Source: Pseudomonadota bacterium
GTDB taxonomy: Bacteria > Pseudomonadota > Alphaproteobacteria > Rhizobiales > Xanthobacteraceae
Direction of reading: 5' to 3'
Length of the DNA stretch: 50,146 nt
Assembly: GCA_023404705.1 (NCBI GenBank)
Contig: JAEYAU010000215.1
Span: forward strand, 1-50,146
A model generated the notes under the pieces. The model ran no database searches, was not told the DNA's origin, and was given only the letters and a program-made list of their open reading frames with translations. The translations under genes and the position numbers were made by a program. Below are positions 17,598 through 24,647 of this stretch, one piece after another; position 1 is the first letter of the stretch; every line of letters begins with the position of its first letter.

Positions 17598-18757
17598 CAG
17601 AAGCATTTCTCGTCGAGCATGCAGGCGCGAATCGCGTCGGCGATGGACAGATTGGCATCGCGATTGCGCGAGAGCTGCAGATAGCCGCGCTGCGACAGCA
17701 CTTCGACCTTCTCGCTCGTCACATATCCCGGATCCACGGCCCAGGCCGTAAGCGCCTCGTCAGTCGCCTCGTCCAGGCGATCGATCCTGCGCAGCGCCAT
17801 GGCGCGCCACCAGCGCAGCTTGCCGTAGTCGGGCTTAAGCTCGATGGCACGCGCGTACTCGGCCTCGGCAGCCGCGTAACGTCGAGCGAAGAAGTGAATG
17901 CGCGCCTGCATCTCGCGCGCCAGCCAATAGTCCGGATCAAGCTCGATCGCCTTGTCGACGTCGGCCTGAATCACGGCCTCAGTCTCGTTTGCTTTGAAGC
18001 GATGCGCGGCACGCATCGCGTAAGTGAAGCTGCTCGGATCCTCATTGAGGATCTGCTCGAAAGTGCCGTCCGCCTCGTCCCTGCGAGCGAGATCCATGAG
18101 CAGACTGGCGCGAAGGAGCTGTGCGGCGGTGCGATAGGTGACGGACCGGCTGTAGATCATCAGGTCGGCCGAACGCGTGGTATCGGCGCGAGGCAGTGCG
18201 AGAAGTGCGTCCAGCTGGACCAGCGCCGCCGGATAGTCCTGCATGTGGCTGAGCAGCTTCGAATAGCGATAGCGGATGAGCACGTTGCTCGGCTGCAAGC
18301 CGACGGCATCGGCGTAGATCGAACTCGCGCGACCATACTGGCCGAGACGCACCGCAACCGACGCGGCCAGGATATGCGGGTCGGTATCCTTGGGATCGAG
18401 CGCACGCGCGGCGGACGTGCGCTTCAAAGCCTCCTCATACTCGCCCTGCTCGAAGTGAGCCCATCCGCGCCAGATGTGCGCCGCTGGATCTTTCGGCGCG
18501 AGGTTCAAGGCGAGCTCGAGATCCGGAACCGCGATATCGAGGCGCTTGAGGCGGAGTGCGGCCCTCGCTCGGATCTTCAGGGCGTCGGCTTTCTCCTGGT
18601 CGGCCAGAGCCGATCGGAGGATCGACGTGCACGCTTCCAGCGTGGCGCTTGGATCGCGCTTGACCCAATCGCGAGTACAGCTTGCTGTTTCGGCAGATGC
18701 GGTCCCCGACCAGGCGACAAGAGCGGTACATAACAAAAGAGCAGCGTGGCGCGGCAT
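17597..18757 (-). CDS. Exported TPR-repeat protein
   Basis: A 386-residue protein with an N-terminal signal peptide (MPRHAALLLCTALVAWSGTASAETA, likely cut after ASA) and TPR motifs through most of its length, e.g. DPAAHIWRGWAHFEQGEYEEAL and EYARAIELKPDYGKLRWWRAMAL. It ends AIRACMLDEKCF, giving a C-x5-C-F tail like that of the next gene. It is the first of three genes linked by TGATG overlaps and is preceded by an AGGGG ribosome site. It is clearly a paralogue of the next gene in layout. A role in the envelope is inferred from export and TPR content only. Confidence 0.82.
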   Translation of the reverse strand: MPRHAALLLCTALVAWSGTASAETASCTRDWVKRDPSATLEACTSILRSALADQEKADALKIRARAALRLKRLDIAVPDLELALNLAPKDPAAHIWRGWAHFEQGEYEEALKRTSAARALDPKDTDPHILAASVAVRLGQYGRASSIYADAVGLQPSNVLIRYRYSKLLSHMQDYPAALVQLDALLALPRADTTRSADLMIYSRSVTYRTAAQLLRASLLMDLARRDEADGTFEQILNEDPSSFTYAMRAAHRFKANETEAVIQADVDKAIELDPDYWLAREMQARIHFFARRYAAAEAEYARAIELKPDYGKLRWWRAMALRRIDRLDEATDEALTAWAVDPGYVTSEKVEVLSQRGYLQLSRNRDANLSIADAIRACMLDEKCF

Positions 18758-18856
18758 GGATCACCCCTTCGAGTGAACCATTTCAATACCGCTGCGCCAC
18801 AACCAGCGTCTGAATCGGACGGCTCAAATTTTAGCAAAGCGCCGCGCGCAAGTGAC

Positions 18857-19957
18857 TCACGTCATTCGATAGCGCGCGACCGCGTCAGCGTTCCAGACGA
18901 GGCCGTTGCCGGGGCGATCGGGCACGACCGCGCAGCCGTCCTCGATGCGCAGCGGCTCCTCGACCAGCACATCGGCCCAGTCGACATATTCGAGCCAGTG
19001 GCATGTCGGCGTCGCGGCGAGGAGATGTGCGCTCACCTCGGGGAAGAGGTGCGAGGACATCGGCATGCGATGCACGGCCGCGAGGCTCGCGGCGCGCTGC
19101 CAGCCGGTGACGCCGCCGATGCGCTCGAGGTCGGGCATCATGTAATCGGCGGCGCCAGCCGCGAGTGCGGTCGCCATCGCGTGCGCCTCGGAAAAATTCT
19201 CGCCGATCTGGACCGGTAGAGCGAGTTCGCGCGCGAGCGTCGCGGCGCCCGCATAGTCGTCGTGGCGGATCGGCTCCTCGAGCCAGACGAGGCCTTCGCG
19301 ATCGAGGGCGCGGCCGCGTTCGAGCGCCTCGGGAAGCGTGAGCGCCTGATTGTAGTCGACCATCACGGCGGCGCGCTCGCCGAGGCGCTTGCGCACCGCA
19401 TGCACGGCCGCGAGATCCTCCTTCAGCGTCGGATAGCCGAGCCGCAGCTTTACGGCGCGGAAGCCGGCCGCGAGCTTCTCGGCCTCGTCGGCGAGCGCGT
19501 CGGGCGCCATCAAGCCGAGGCCGCAACTGTTGTAGGCCGGGATCGGCTTCGGCGCGGCGCCGAGCAGCGTCGCGAGCGGCTGGCCCGCCGCGATCGCCAG
19601 CGCGTCCCAGGCCGCGACATCGAGGCCCGCCATGGCCATGCGCACGATGCCCTGCACGCCGATCAGCGTGAAGCGCTGCGCGAGCTTGGCCCAGAGATCG
19701 AGCGGCGCAACACGCTCGCCCTTCACGCAGCGCTCGACCTCTTCGAGGATCTTGGCGATCGCGGGTGCGGCATCGCGCAGATAGCAGAACAGATAGGCGC
19801 GGCCCGTGATGCCCTCTTCGGTGTCGAGATCGACCAGCAGCAGCGGCGCGCGCGTCACGGCGCCGCGGCTGGTCCCGAGCACATAGGTGAGCGGCACCTC
19901 AACGCCGACCGTCCGGATCGCGCGGATGGTCAGGCGTGGCGTCGGAGATGCGGACAT
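18857..19957 (-). CDS. Mandelate racemase-like enolase-superfamily enzyme
   Basis: A 366-residue member of the mandelate racemase subgroup. Against Pseudomonas putida mandelate racemase, recalled from memory, residues align with a constant offset of six: Lys170 (K164), Asp201 (D195), Glu227 (E221), Glu253 in GEN (E247), Asp276 (D270), His303 in SSHLF (H297) and Glu323 (E317). These are the metal ligands, the His-Asp dyad and the electrophile. The exception is Arg172 at the place of the S-specific base Lys166 (AVKLRLGYP). It may therefore be a one-base epimerase or acid-sugar dehydratase. The ATG at 19957 is one base after the stop of the panE-like gene. Confidence 0.88.
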   Translation of the reverse strand: MSASPTPRLTIRAIRTVGVEVPLTYVLGTSRGAVTRAPLLLVDLDTEEGITGRAYLFCYLRDAAPAIAKILEEVERCVKGERVAPLDLWAKLAQRFTLIGVQGIVRMAMAGLDVAAWDALAIAAGQPLATLLGAAPKPIPAYNSCGLGLMAPDALADEAEKLAAGFRAVKLRLGYPTLKEDLAAVHAVRKRLGERAAVMVDYNQALTLPEALERGRALDREGLVWLEEPIRHDDYAGAATLARELALPVQIGENFSEAHAMATALAAGAADYMMPDLERIGGVTGWQRAASLAAVHRMPMSSHLFPEVSAHLLAATPTCHWLEYVDWADVLVEEPLRIEDGCAVVPDRPGNGLVWNADAVARYRMT

Positions 19958-19958
19958 G

Positions 19959-20879
19959 TCAGGCCTGGCCGTCGGCGTGCAGCGCGAGCACGGCACGCAC
20001 CGCGCGGTGCATGGGCGTGGGCACGCCCACGGCCTCGCCCAGCGTGGTGACGCCGCCGCTCAGCCACTGCAGCTCCAGCGGCCGGCCGGCCTCGAGGTCG
20101 TGATGCATGGAGGCCGTCATGTCGGCGGGCAGGCCATCCAGGAAGGTCGTGCGTTGGGCCACGAAGTCCTCCGGCAGCGCCACGCCATGCGCACGGCCGA
20201 CCGCAACCACCTCCTGCATGAGGTCGAGCAGGAACTGCCGCGTCACCGGATTGCTGCGGAGCGGGCCGAGCGGCGTGCGCGTCGAGGCGGTGGCGCCGGA
20301 CAGCGCCGCGAGGAAGACGAACTTCTCCCAGAGCGCGCGGCGGATGTCAGGGCTGATCTCGGCATTGATCCCGCCCGCGATGCAGGCGGCCCGGAAGGCT
20401 TCGAGCCGCGCCGAGGAGCGGCCGTCGAACTCGCCGAACACGAGGCGCTGCATCGGCCCCGTCTGCGCGATTACGCCCGGGCGCGCCACATGGGTCGCCA
20501 CGTAGGCGACGCCGCCCGCAAGCGTGGCGTCGCCTACGATCGGTCGCAGCAGATCGTCCTTCTGCACGCCGTTCTGGAACGAGATCAGGACGGTTTCGGG
20601 CCCGATGATCGGCAGAAGCGTGCGCGCGGCGGCCTCCGTGTCCCACAGTTTGACACAGAACATCACCACATCGGCCGGTCCGATCGTCGCCGGATCGTCC
20701 GTGACTTTCACACTCTGCAAATGGATCGGCTCGTGCTCGCTTTCGATCGTCAATCCCTGCGTGCGCATGGCCGCAAGATGCGCGCCCCGCGCCACGAAGG
20801 TGACGTCGGCGCCCCCAACCGCGAGGCGGGCACCGAAATATCCGCCCACGCCTCCGGAACCCATGACGGCAATTCGCAA
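19959..20879 (-). CDS. 2-dehydropantoate 2-reductase family (ketopantoate reductase-like)
   Basis: A 306-residue NADPH-dependent reductase of the PanE/ApbA family. The N-terminal Rossmann motif is GSGGVGGYFGARLA, and the C-terminal helical domain has a catalytic-lysine-type segment WEKFVFLAALSG and STRTPLG. It starts with TTG at 20879, six bases after a strong GGGAGG site. Many genomes have several such paralogues acting on other 2-keto acids. Its tight linkage to the mandelate-racemase-like gene suggests a shared hydroxy/keto acid pathway, not necessarily pantothenate synthesis. Confidence 0.85.
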   Translation of the reverse strand: MRIAVMGSGGVGGYFGARLAVGGADVTFVARGAHLAAMRTQGLTIESEHEPIHLQSVKVTDDPATIGPADVVMFCVKLWDTEAAARTLLPIIGPETVLISFQNGVQKDDLLRPIVGDATLAGGVAYVATHVARPGVIAQTGPMQRLVFGEFDGRSSARLEAFRAACIAGGINAEISPDIRRALWEKFVFLAALSGATASTRTPLGPLRSNPVTRQFLLDLMQEVVAVGRAHGVALPEDFVAQRTTFLDGLPADMTASMHHDLEAGRPLELQWLSGGVTTLGEAVGVPTPMHRAVRAVLALHADGQA

Positions 20880-20924
20880 TTCTGTCCTCCCGTGTCATGA
20901 ACGTGATAAGAATGGCATGGCGTA

Positions 20925-22310
20925 ATGGCAAGATTGCCGTGGTGCAGGGGACGCGTGCTCGGGGGATTCGTGTTCGGGGTGTTGTGGGTGCGGAGTGAGG
21001 CTCGGATCGCCGGCGTGCTGATCGCCGCGGCGGTCTGGCTTGCGTCCGCCATGCCGGCGCGCGCCGTCGTCGAGGTGCACTGGTGGCACGCGATGTCGGG
21101 CGAGCTCGGGCGCGTGCTCGAGCGGCTCGCCGCCGACTTCAACACGCAGCAGCGCGAGTACAAGATCGTCCCGATCTACAAGGGTTCCTACACGGACACG
21201 ATGACGGCGGCGCTGTTCGCGCTGCGGACCGGACAGCAGCCCGCGATCGTGCAGGTGAACGAAGTCGCGACCGCGACCATGATGGCTTCGAAGGGCGCGA
21301 TCTATCCGGTGTTCGAGCTGATGCGCGATGCGCAGGAGGGCTTCGATCCCGCCGCCTATCTGCCGGCCATCGTCGGATACTACGGGGATGTCGACGGCAA
21401 CATGCTGTCGTTTCCGTTCAATTCCTCGACGCCGATCCTCTACTACAACAAGGATCAGTTCCGCCTCGCCGGCCTCGATCCCGACGCACCGCCGAAGACC
21501 TGGCCGGAGGTCGAAGCCGTATCGCGCAAGCTGCGCGCCGCCGGCGTGCAATGCGGCTTCACGACCCATTGGCCCTCGTGGGTTAACATCGAGAACCTCT
21601 CGGCCTTCCATAACGTGCCGATCGCGACAAAGGCGAACGGCTTCGGCGGGCTCGACACGGAGCTGTTGATCGACAACCCGCTGGTGGTGCGCCATCTCGG
21701 CACGCTGGTCGAATGGCAGAAGAGCAAGATCTTCGATTATGGCGGCCGCGCCACGTCGGCGGAGCCGAAGTTCTACGGCAGCCAGTGCGGCATCTTCATC
21801 GGCTCCTCGGCGACGCGTGCCGACATCCTGGCGAACGCGAAATTCGAGGTCGGCTTCGGCATGCTGCCCTACTGGCCGGACGTCGAAGGCGCGCCGCAGA
21901 ACTCGATCATCGGCGGCGCGACCCTCTGGGTCATGCGCGGACGGGCTGCCGAGGAATACAAGGGCGCCGCGAAGTTCTTCGCCTATCTGTCGCGCCCGGG
22001 CGTGCAGGCCTGGTTTCATCAGGAGACCGGCTACCTGCCGATCACGCGCGCGGCCTATGAGCTCACGCGCGCCCACGGGTTCTACGACCGCAATCCAGGC
22101 GCCGACATTCCGACGCGCCAGCTCAGCCTGAAGCCGCCCACCGAGAACTCGAAGGGACTGCGGCTCGGCTCCTTCGTGCTGGTGCGCTCGGTGCTGGAAG
22201 AGGAAATGGAGTTCGCGCTCACCGGCAAGAAGAGCGCGCGCGCGGCGATCGAGGGCGCGGTCAGGCGCGGAAACGATCTGCTGCGCCGCTTCGAGCAGGC
22301 GAACCGCTGA
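20925..22310 (+). CDS. Extracellular solute-binding protein, UgpB-like
   Basis: A 461-residue ABC-transporter substrate-binding protein of family 1, closest in pattern to UgpB, the sn-glycerol-3-phosphate binder. Visible family segments are EVHWWHAMSGELG, LPFNSSTPILYYN-like (SFPFNSSTPILYYNKD), PKTWPEVE and GGATLWVM. A signal peptide lies at about residues 25-47 (ARIAGVLIAAAVWLASAMPARA). The ATG at 20925 has a weak ribosome site; a GTG at 20988 would give 440 residues and a more usual signal peptide, so the start is uncertain. No permease or ATPase gene is adjacent, which is unusual for the ugpBAEC system. The ligand is inferred from family only. Confidence 0.85.
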   Translation: MARLPWCRGRVLGGFVFGVLWVRSEARIAGVLIAAAVWLASAMPARAVVEVHWWHAMSGELGRVLERLAADFNTQQREYKIVPIYKGSYTDTMTAALFALRTGQQPAIVQVNEVATATMMASKGAIYPVFELMRDAQEGFDPAAYLPAIVGYYGDVDGNMLSFPFNSSTPILYYNKDQFRLAGLDPDAPPKTWPEVEAVSRKLRAAGVQCGFTTHWPSWVNIENLSAFHNVPIATKANGFGGLDTELLIDNPLVVRHLGTLVEWQKSKIFDYGGRATSAEPKFYGSQCGIFIGSSATRADILANAKFEVGFGMLPYWPDVEGAPQNSIIGGATLWVMRGRAAEEYKGAAKFFAYLSRPGVQAWFHQETGYLPITRAAYELTRAHGFYDRNPGADIPTRQLSLKPPTENSKGLRLGSFVLVRSVLEEEMEFALTGKKSARAAIEGAVRRGNDLLRRFEQANR

Positions 22311-22414
22311 GATCGAGGATGCCGCGCCTTCCATGATGTGGCGCCCGTTTGCGACGTTGGGTCAGGTCCCTTGGGCGCTTGGGGATTTAGTCCTGAGCCA
22401 CTGCGGACCGCATT

Positions 22415-22444
22415 CTTGAAGCCTTAAGACCAGGTCCCCATATT
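22415..22444 (+). promoter_or_regulatory. RpoH (sigma-32) heat-shock promoter
   Basis: CTTGAA at 22415-22420 and CCCCATATT at 22436-22444 are separated by 15 bases. This matches the heat-shock consensus (CTTGAAA and CCCCATNT) closely. It lies 90 bases before hsp20, and transcription should start near 22450. Confidence 0.82.
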
Positions 22445-22450
22445 CGGGAT

Positions 22451-22533
22451 GACCGGTTCGGTCCCACAAGGGTCGGGCCGGTTTGGGCGCCGCAAGGGCC
22501 CATCAAAGTCGCTTCAAGAGGACTTTGACGCGA
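22451..22533 (+). promoter_or_regulatory. ROSE-type RNA thermometer in the hsp20 leader
   Basis: The leader folds into successive hairpins: GACCG/CGGTC (22451-22463), TGGGC/GCCCA (22484-22502) and CAAAGTC/GACTTTG (22504-22527). The last one encloses TCGCT opposite the AGAGGA ribosome site at 22517-22522. ROSE elements, known from rhizobial small heat-shock genes, hide the ribosome site with a UYGCU motif opposite AGGA and melt on warming. The start codon at 22534 lies just outside the stem. The fold is by eye only. Confidence 0.7.
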
Positions 22534-22959
22534 ATGTCCCGAGTACCGTCACTCTCAAGCCCGTTCCTGCTCGGATTCGACGAGATCGAGCGTGCGCTCG
22601 ACCGCGTCACCAAGGCCGCGGACGGCTACCCGCCCTACAACATCGAGCGGTTGGCCCGCGACCACGAGGGTCCGGAACGGCTGCGCATCACGCTGGCGGT
22701 CGCAGGGTTCAACCGCGACCAGCTCGACGTCACGATCGAGGAGAACCAGCTCGTGATTCGCGGTCGTCAGCAGGACGACAAGGCCCGGCAGTTCCTGCAC
22801 CGCGGTATCGCGGCACGCCAGTTTCAACGAACATTTGTCCTGGCGGATGGGATCGAAGTGCTTGGCGCGGACTTGAAGAATGGACTGCTGTCGATCGATC
22901 TCGCCCGCCCGGAACCCGAGCGGGTCGTGAAAACGATCGCCATCAGAGACCATGAGTGA
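22534..22959 (+). CDS. Hsp20-family small heat-shock protein (IbpA-like)
   Basis: A 141-residue ATP-independent chaperone that holds unfolding proteins for refolding by DnaK/ClpB. The alpha-crystallin domain covers about residues 35-125, with PPYNIERLARDHEGPERLRI, LDVTIEENQLVIRGRQ and FQRTFVLADGIEVLGADLKNGLL. The ATG at 22534 gives MSRVPSLSSPFLLGFD, the typical IbpA-like N-terminus in rhizobia. It is preceded by AGAGGA at 11 bases, inside the thermometer stem. Control is predicted at transcription (RpoH promoter) and at translation. Confidence 0.95.
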   Translation: MSRVPSLSSPFLLGFDEIERALDRVTKAADGYPPYNIERLARDHEGPERLRITLAVAGFNRDQLDVTIEENQLVIRGRQQDDKARQFLHRGIAARQFQRTFVLADGIEVLGADLKNGLLSIDLARPEPERVVKTIAIRDHE

Positions 22960-22997
22960 CGTGAAACGAGGACTCGACAGGAAAGGAGTCGAGGGCC

Positions 22998-23258
22998 ATG
23001 CAAAACTACCTCCCGAACGAAGCTGAAATGACACAGGAAGCACTCGCCATCCTGGGCGGCGGCAAGATCGCCTATATCAAGGAGATCCGCTCCGAGGACG
23101 TGCCGGCGTTGTTTCCGCAAGCACCTGCGCTCGCGCCGGGCATGCAGCTGTTCGCGCTGCACGCCGCGGACGGTACGCCGATCATGCTCACGGACAGTCG
23201 CGAAGCCGCGATTGCGAATGCGTGGAGCAACGAGCTCGAGACCGTGAGCGTACACTAA
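22998..23258 (+). CDS. DUF1150 family protein
   Basis: An 86-residue protein of the alphaproteobacterial DUF1150 family, function unknown. It has the family pattern of an ALAxLGxGxIAYI-like segment (EALAILGGGKIAYIKEI), a middle part ending in LFALHAADGTPIMLTDSREAAI and a short tail. The ATG follows a consensus AAAGGAG site. It begins 38 bases after hsp20. This hsp20-DUF1150 pair is common in Rhizobiales, so it is probably heat-induced with the chaperone. Confidence 0.88.
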   Translation: MQNYLPNEAEMTQEALAILGGGKIAYIKEIRSEDVPALFPQAPALAPGMQLFALHAADGTPIMLTDSREAAIANAWSNELETVSVH

Positions 23259-23265
23259 GTCGGTT

Positions 23266-23284
23266 GGGCGAGCCCCTCTCGCCC
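23266..23284 (+). terminator. Hairpin after the hsp20-DUF1150 pair
   Basis: A 7-bp perfect inverted repeat GGGCGAG / CTCGCCC with a 5-base loop lies 7 bases beyond the DUF1150 stop. No T-run follows, so it is only a possible terminator. Confidence 0.35.
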
Positions 23285-23407
23285 GATCAGAGGCCTCGCT
23301 TCGCCTCGCACAGACACGCGATACATGCTCGCGGTTAGGTGTGCGGGGATGAAGTGCAGGGCTCAGCCTCTCAGGACCTACGCCTCGATGCAGCGGCTCT
23401 GATCAGG

Positions 23408-23869
23408 TTACGCCGCTTCCGGTGTCGAGAGCGCCAGCACCGCATATAAGGCTTCGGCGTCGCGCGACTCCCTGAGCTTGCGCACGGTCTCGCCGTCGCG
23501 CAGCAGACGCGCGACGCGCGCGAGCGCCTTCAGGTGATCGGCGCCCGCGGCTTCGGGCGCGAGCAGCAGGAAGATGAGATCGACCGGCTGACCATCGAGC
23601 GCATCGAAGTCCACCGGCCGGTCGAGTCGCGCGAACATGCCGAACAGCTTCTCGAGCTTCGGCAGCTTGCCGTGCGGAATCGCGATGCCGTCGCCGATGC
23701 CGGTCGAGCCGAGCTTCTCGCGCTGAAGCAGCGTCTCGAAGATCACGCGCTCATTCTGTCCAGTCAGCTTCGCGGCCTTGGCCGCGAGCTCCTGGATCGC
23801 CTGCTTCTTGCTGTTCACCTTGAGCGCCGGAATAACCGCGTTCGGCGCGACGAGATCGGTGAGCGGCAT
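23408..23869 (-). CDS. ptsN: Nitrogen regulatory PTS EIIA protein
   Basis: A 153-residue EIIA-Ntr protein, the terminal phosphoacceptor of the regulatory PTS (PtsP-PtsO-PtsN). It links nitrogen and carbon status to potassium transport and other processes. The phosphorylated histidine is His66 in GIGDGIAIPHGKLPK. The fold and length match PtsN. It is the last gene of the rpoN-hpf-ptsN run, conserved in proteobacteria. Confidence 0.96.
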   Translation of the reverse strand: MPLTDLVAPNAVIPALKVNSKKQAIQELAAKAAKLTGQNERVIFETLLQREKLGSTGIGDGIAIPHGKLPKLEKLFGMFARLDRPVDFDALDGQPVDLIFLLLAPEAAGADHLKALARVARLLRDGETVRKLRESRDAEALYAVLALSTPEAA

Positions 23870-23941
23870 TGATGACCGGTCCGGTGGGTCGATAGGGGGC
23901 TGGTGGAAGGGGGCGGACCATAGGGACCGCCCGGGTTGACG

Positions 23942-24532
23942 TCAATGGGCCTCGGTCGCCATGGCGGGCGGGTCGATCCAGCCGATATGCCCGTCGGGAC
24001 GGCGGTAAACAAGGTTGAGCCGGCCGTGGCCGGCATGGCGGAACACCACCACGGGCGCTCCCGTCATGTCGAGTTCCATCACGGCCTCGCTCACCGACAG
24101 CCGCTTCATCGTGGTCGTCGATTCGGCGATGACGACCGGATTGTATTCGGTGATCTCGTGATCGAGATCCTCCGCGGGCGCGGCGAGCACATAGCTCGCA
24201 GCGTCCATCTCGCTTCCGACGCCATTGCCGCGGCCCGCATGGTGATCCTTGAGCCGCCGCTTGTAGCGCCGGAGCCGCTTCTCGACGCGCAACGCGGCCT
24301 GATCGGCGCTCGCATAGGCGTCGGCCGCCGTCGCTTCCGTGTGCAGGGTCGTTCCCGAATCGAGGTGAATCGCGCATTCGGTGCGGAAGCCGAAGCCTTC
24401 CTTGCCGACCGTGACGTGGCCCGAATAACCGCCGTCGAAGAACTTGCCCAGGGCTTCGGCGATCCGGGCCTGCACGCGTTCGCGCAATGCTTCGCCGATG
24501 TCCATGTTCTTACCCGAGATGCGAAACGGCAT
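23942..24532 (-). CDS. hpf: Ribosome hibernation promoting factor, long form
   Basis: A 196-residue long-form HPF (sigma-54 modulation protein/YfiA family) that binds the 30S decoding centre and promotes ribosome dimers in stationary phase. The N-terminal S30AE domain spans about 1-105, with MPFRISGKNMDIGEALRER and VEKRLRRYKRRLKDH. The C-terminal dimerisation domain contains KRLSVSEAVMELDM and NLVYRRPDGHIGWIDP. The ATG at 24532 is the usual start; the frame stays open upstream across the intergenic gap, and that extension was rejected. It follows rpoN by 115 bases. Confidence 0.95.
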   Translation of the reverse strand: MPFRISGKNMDIGEALRERVQARIAEALGKFFDGGYSGHVTVGKEGFGFRTECAIHLDSGTTLHTEATAADAYASADQAALRVEKRLRRYKRRLKDHHAGRGNGVGSEMDAASYVLAAPAEDLDHEITEYNPVVIAESTTTMKRLSVSEAVMELDMTGAPVVVFRHAGHGRLNLVYRRPDGHIGWIDPPAMATEAH

Positions 24533-24647
24533 GGCGTTGCTCCGCTCTTCGTTCTCGGCAGATCGCGACGGACGTGGCCGCCCGATCTCATTGCTCGCAG
24601 CGGCCTCCAGTCTAGCACGGTCCGGCGAGACGCGCAGATGCCGCGTG

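Noticed and set aside
20925..23258. Operon of ugpB-like gene with hsp20
   Set aside because: A 223-base gap with its own sigma-32 promoter separates them.
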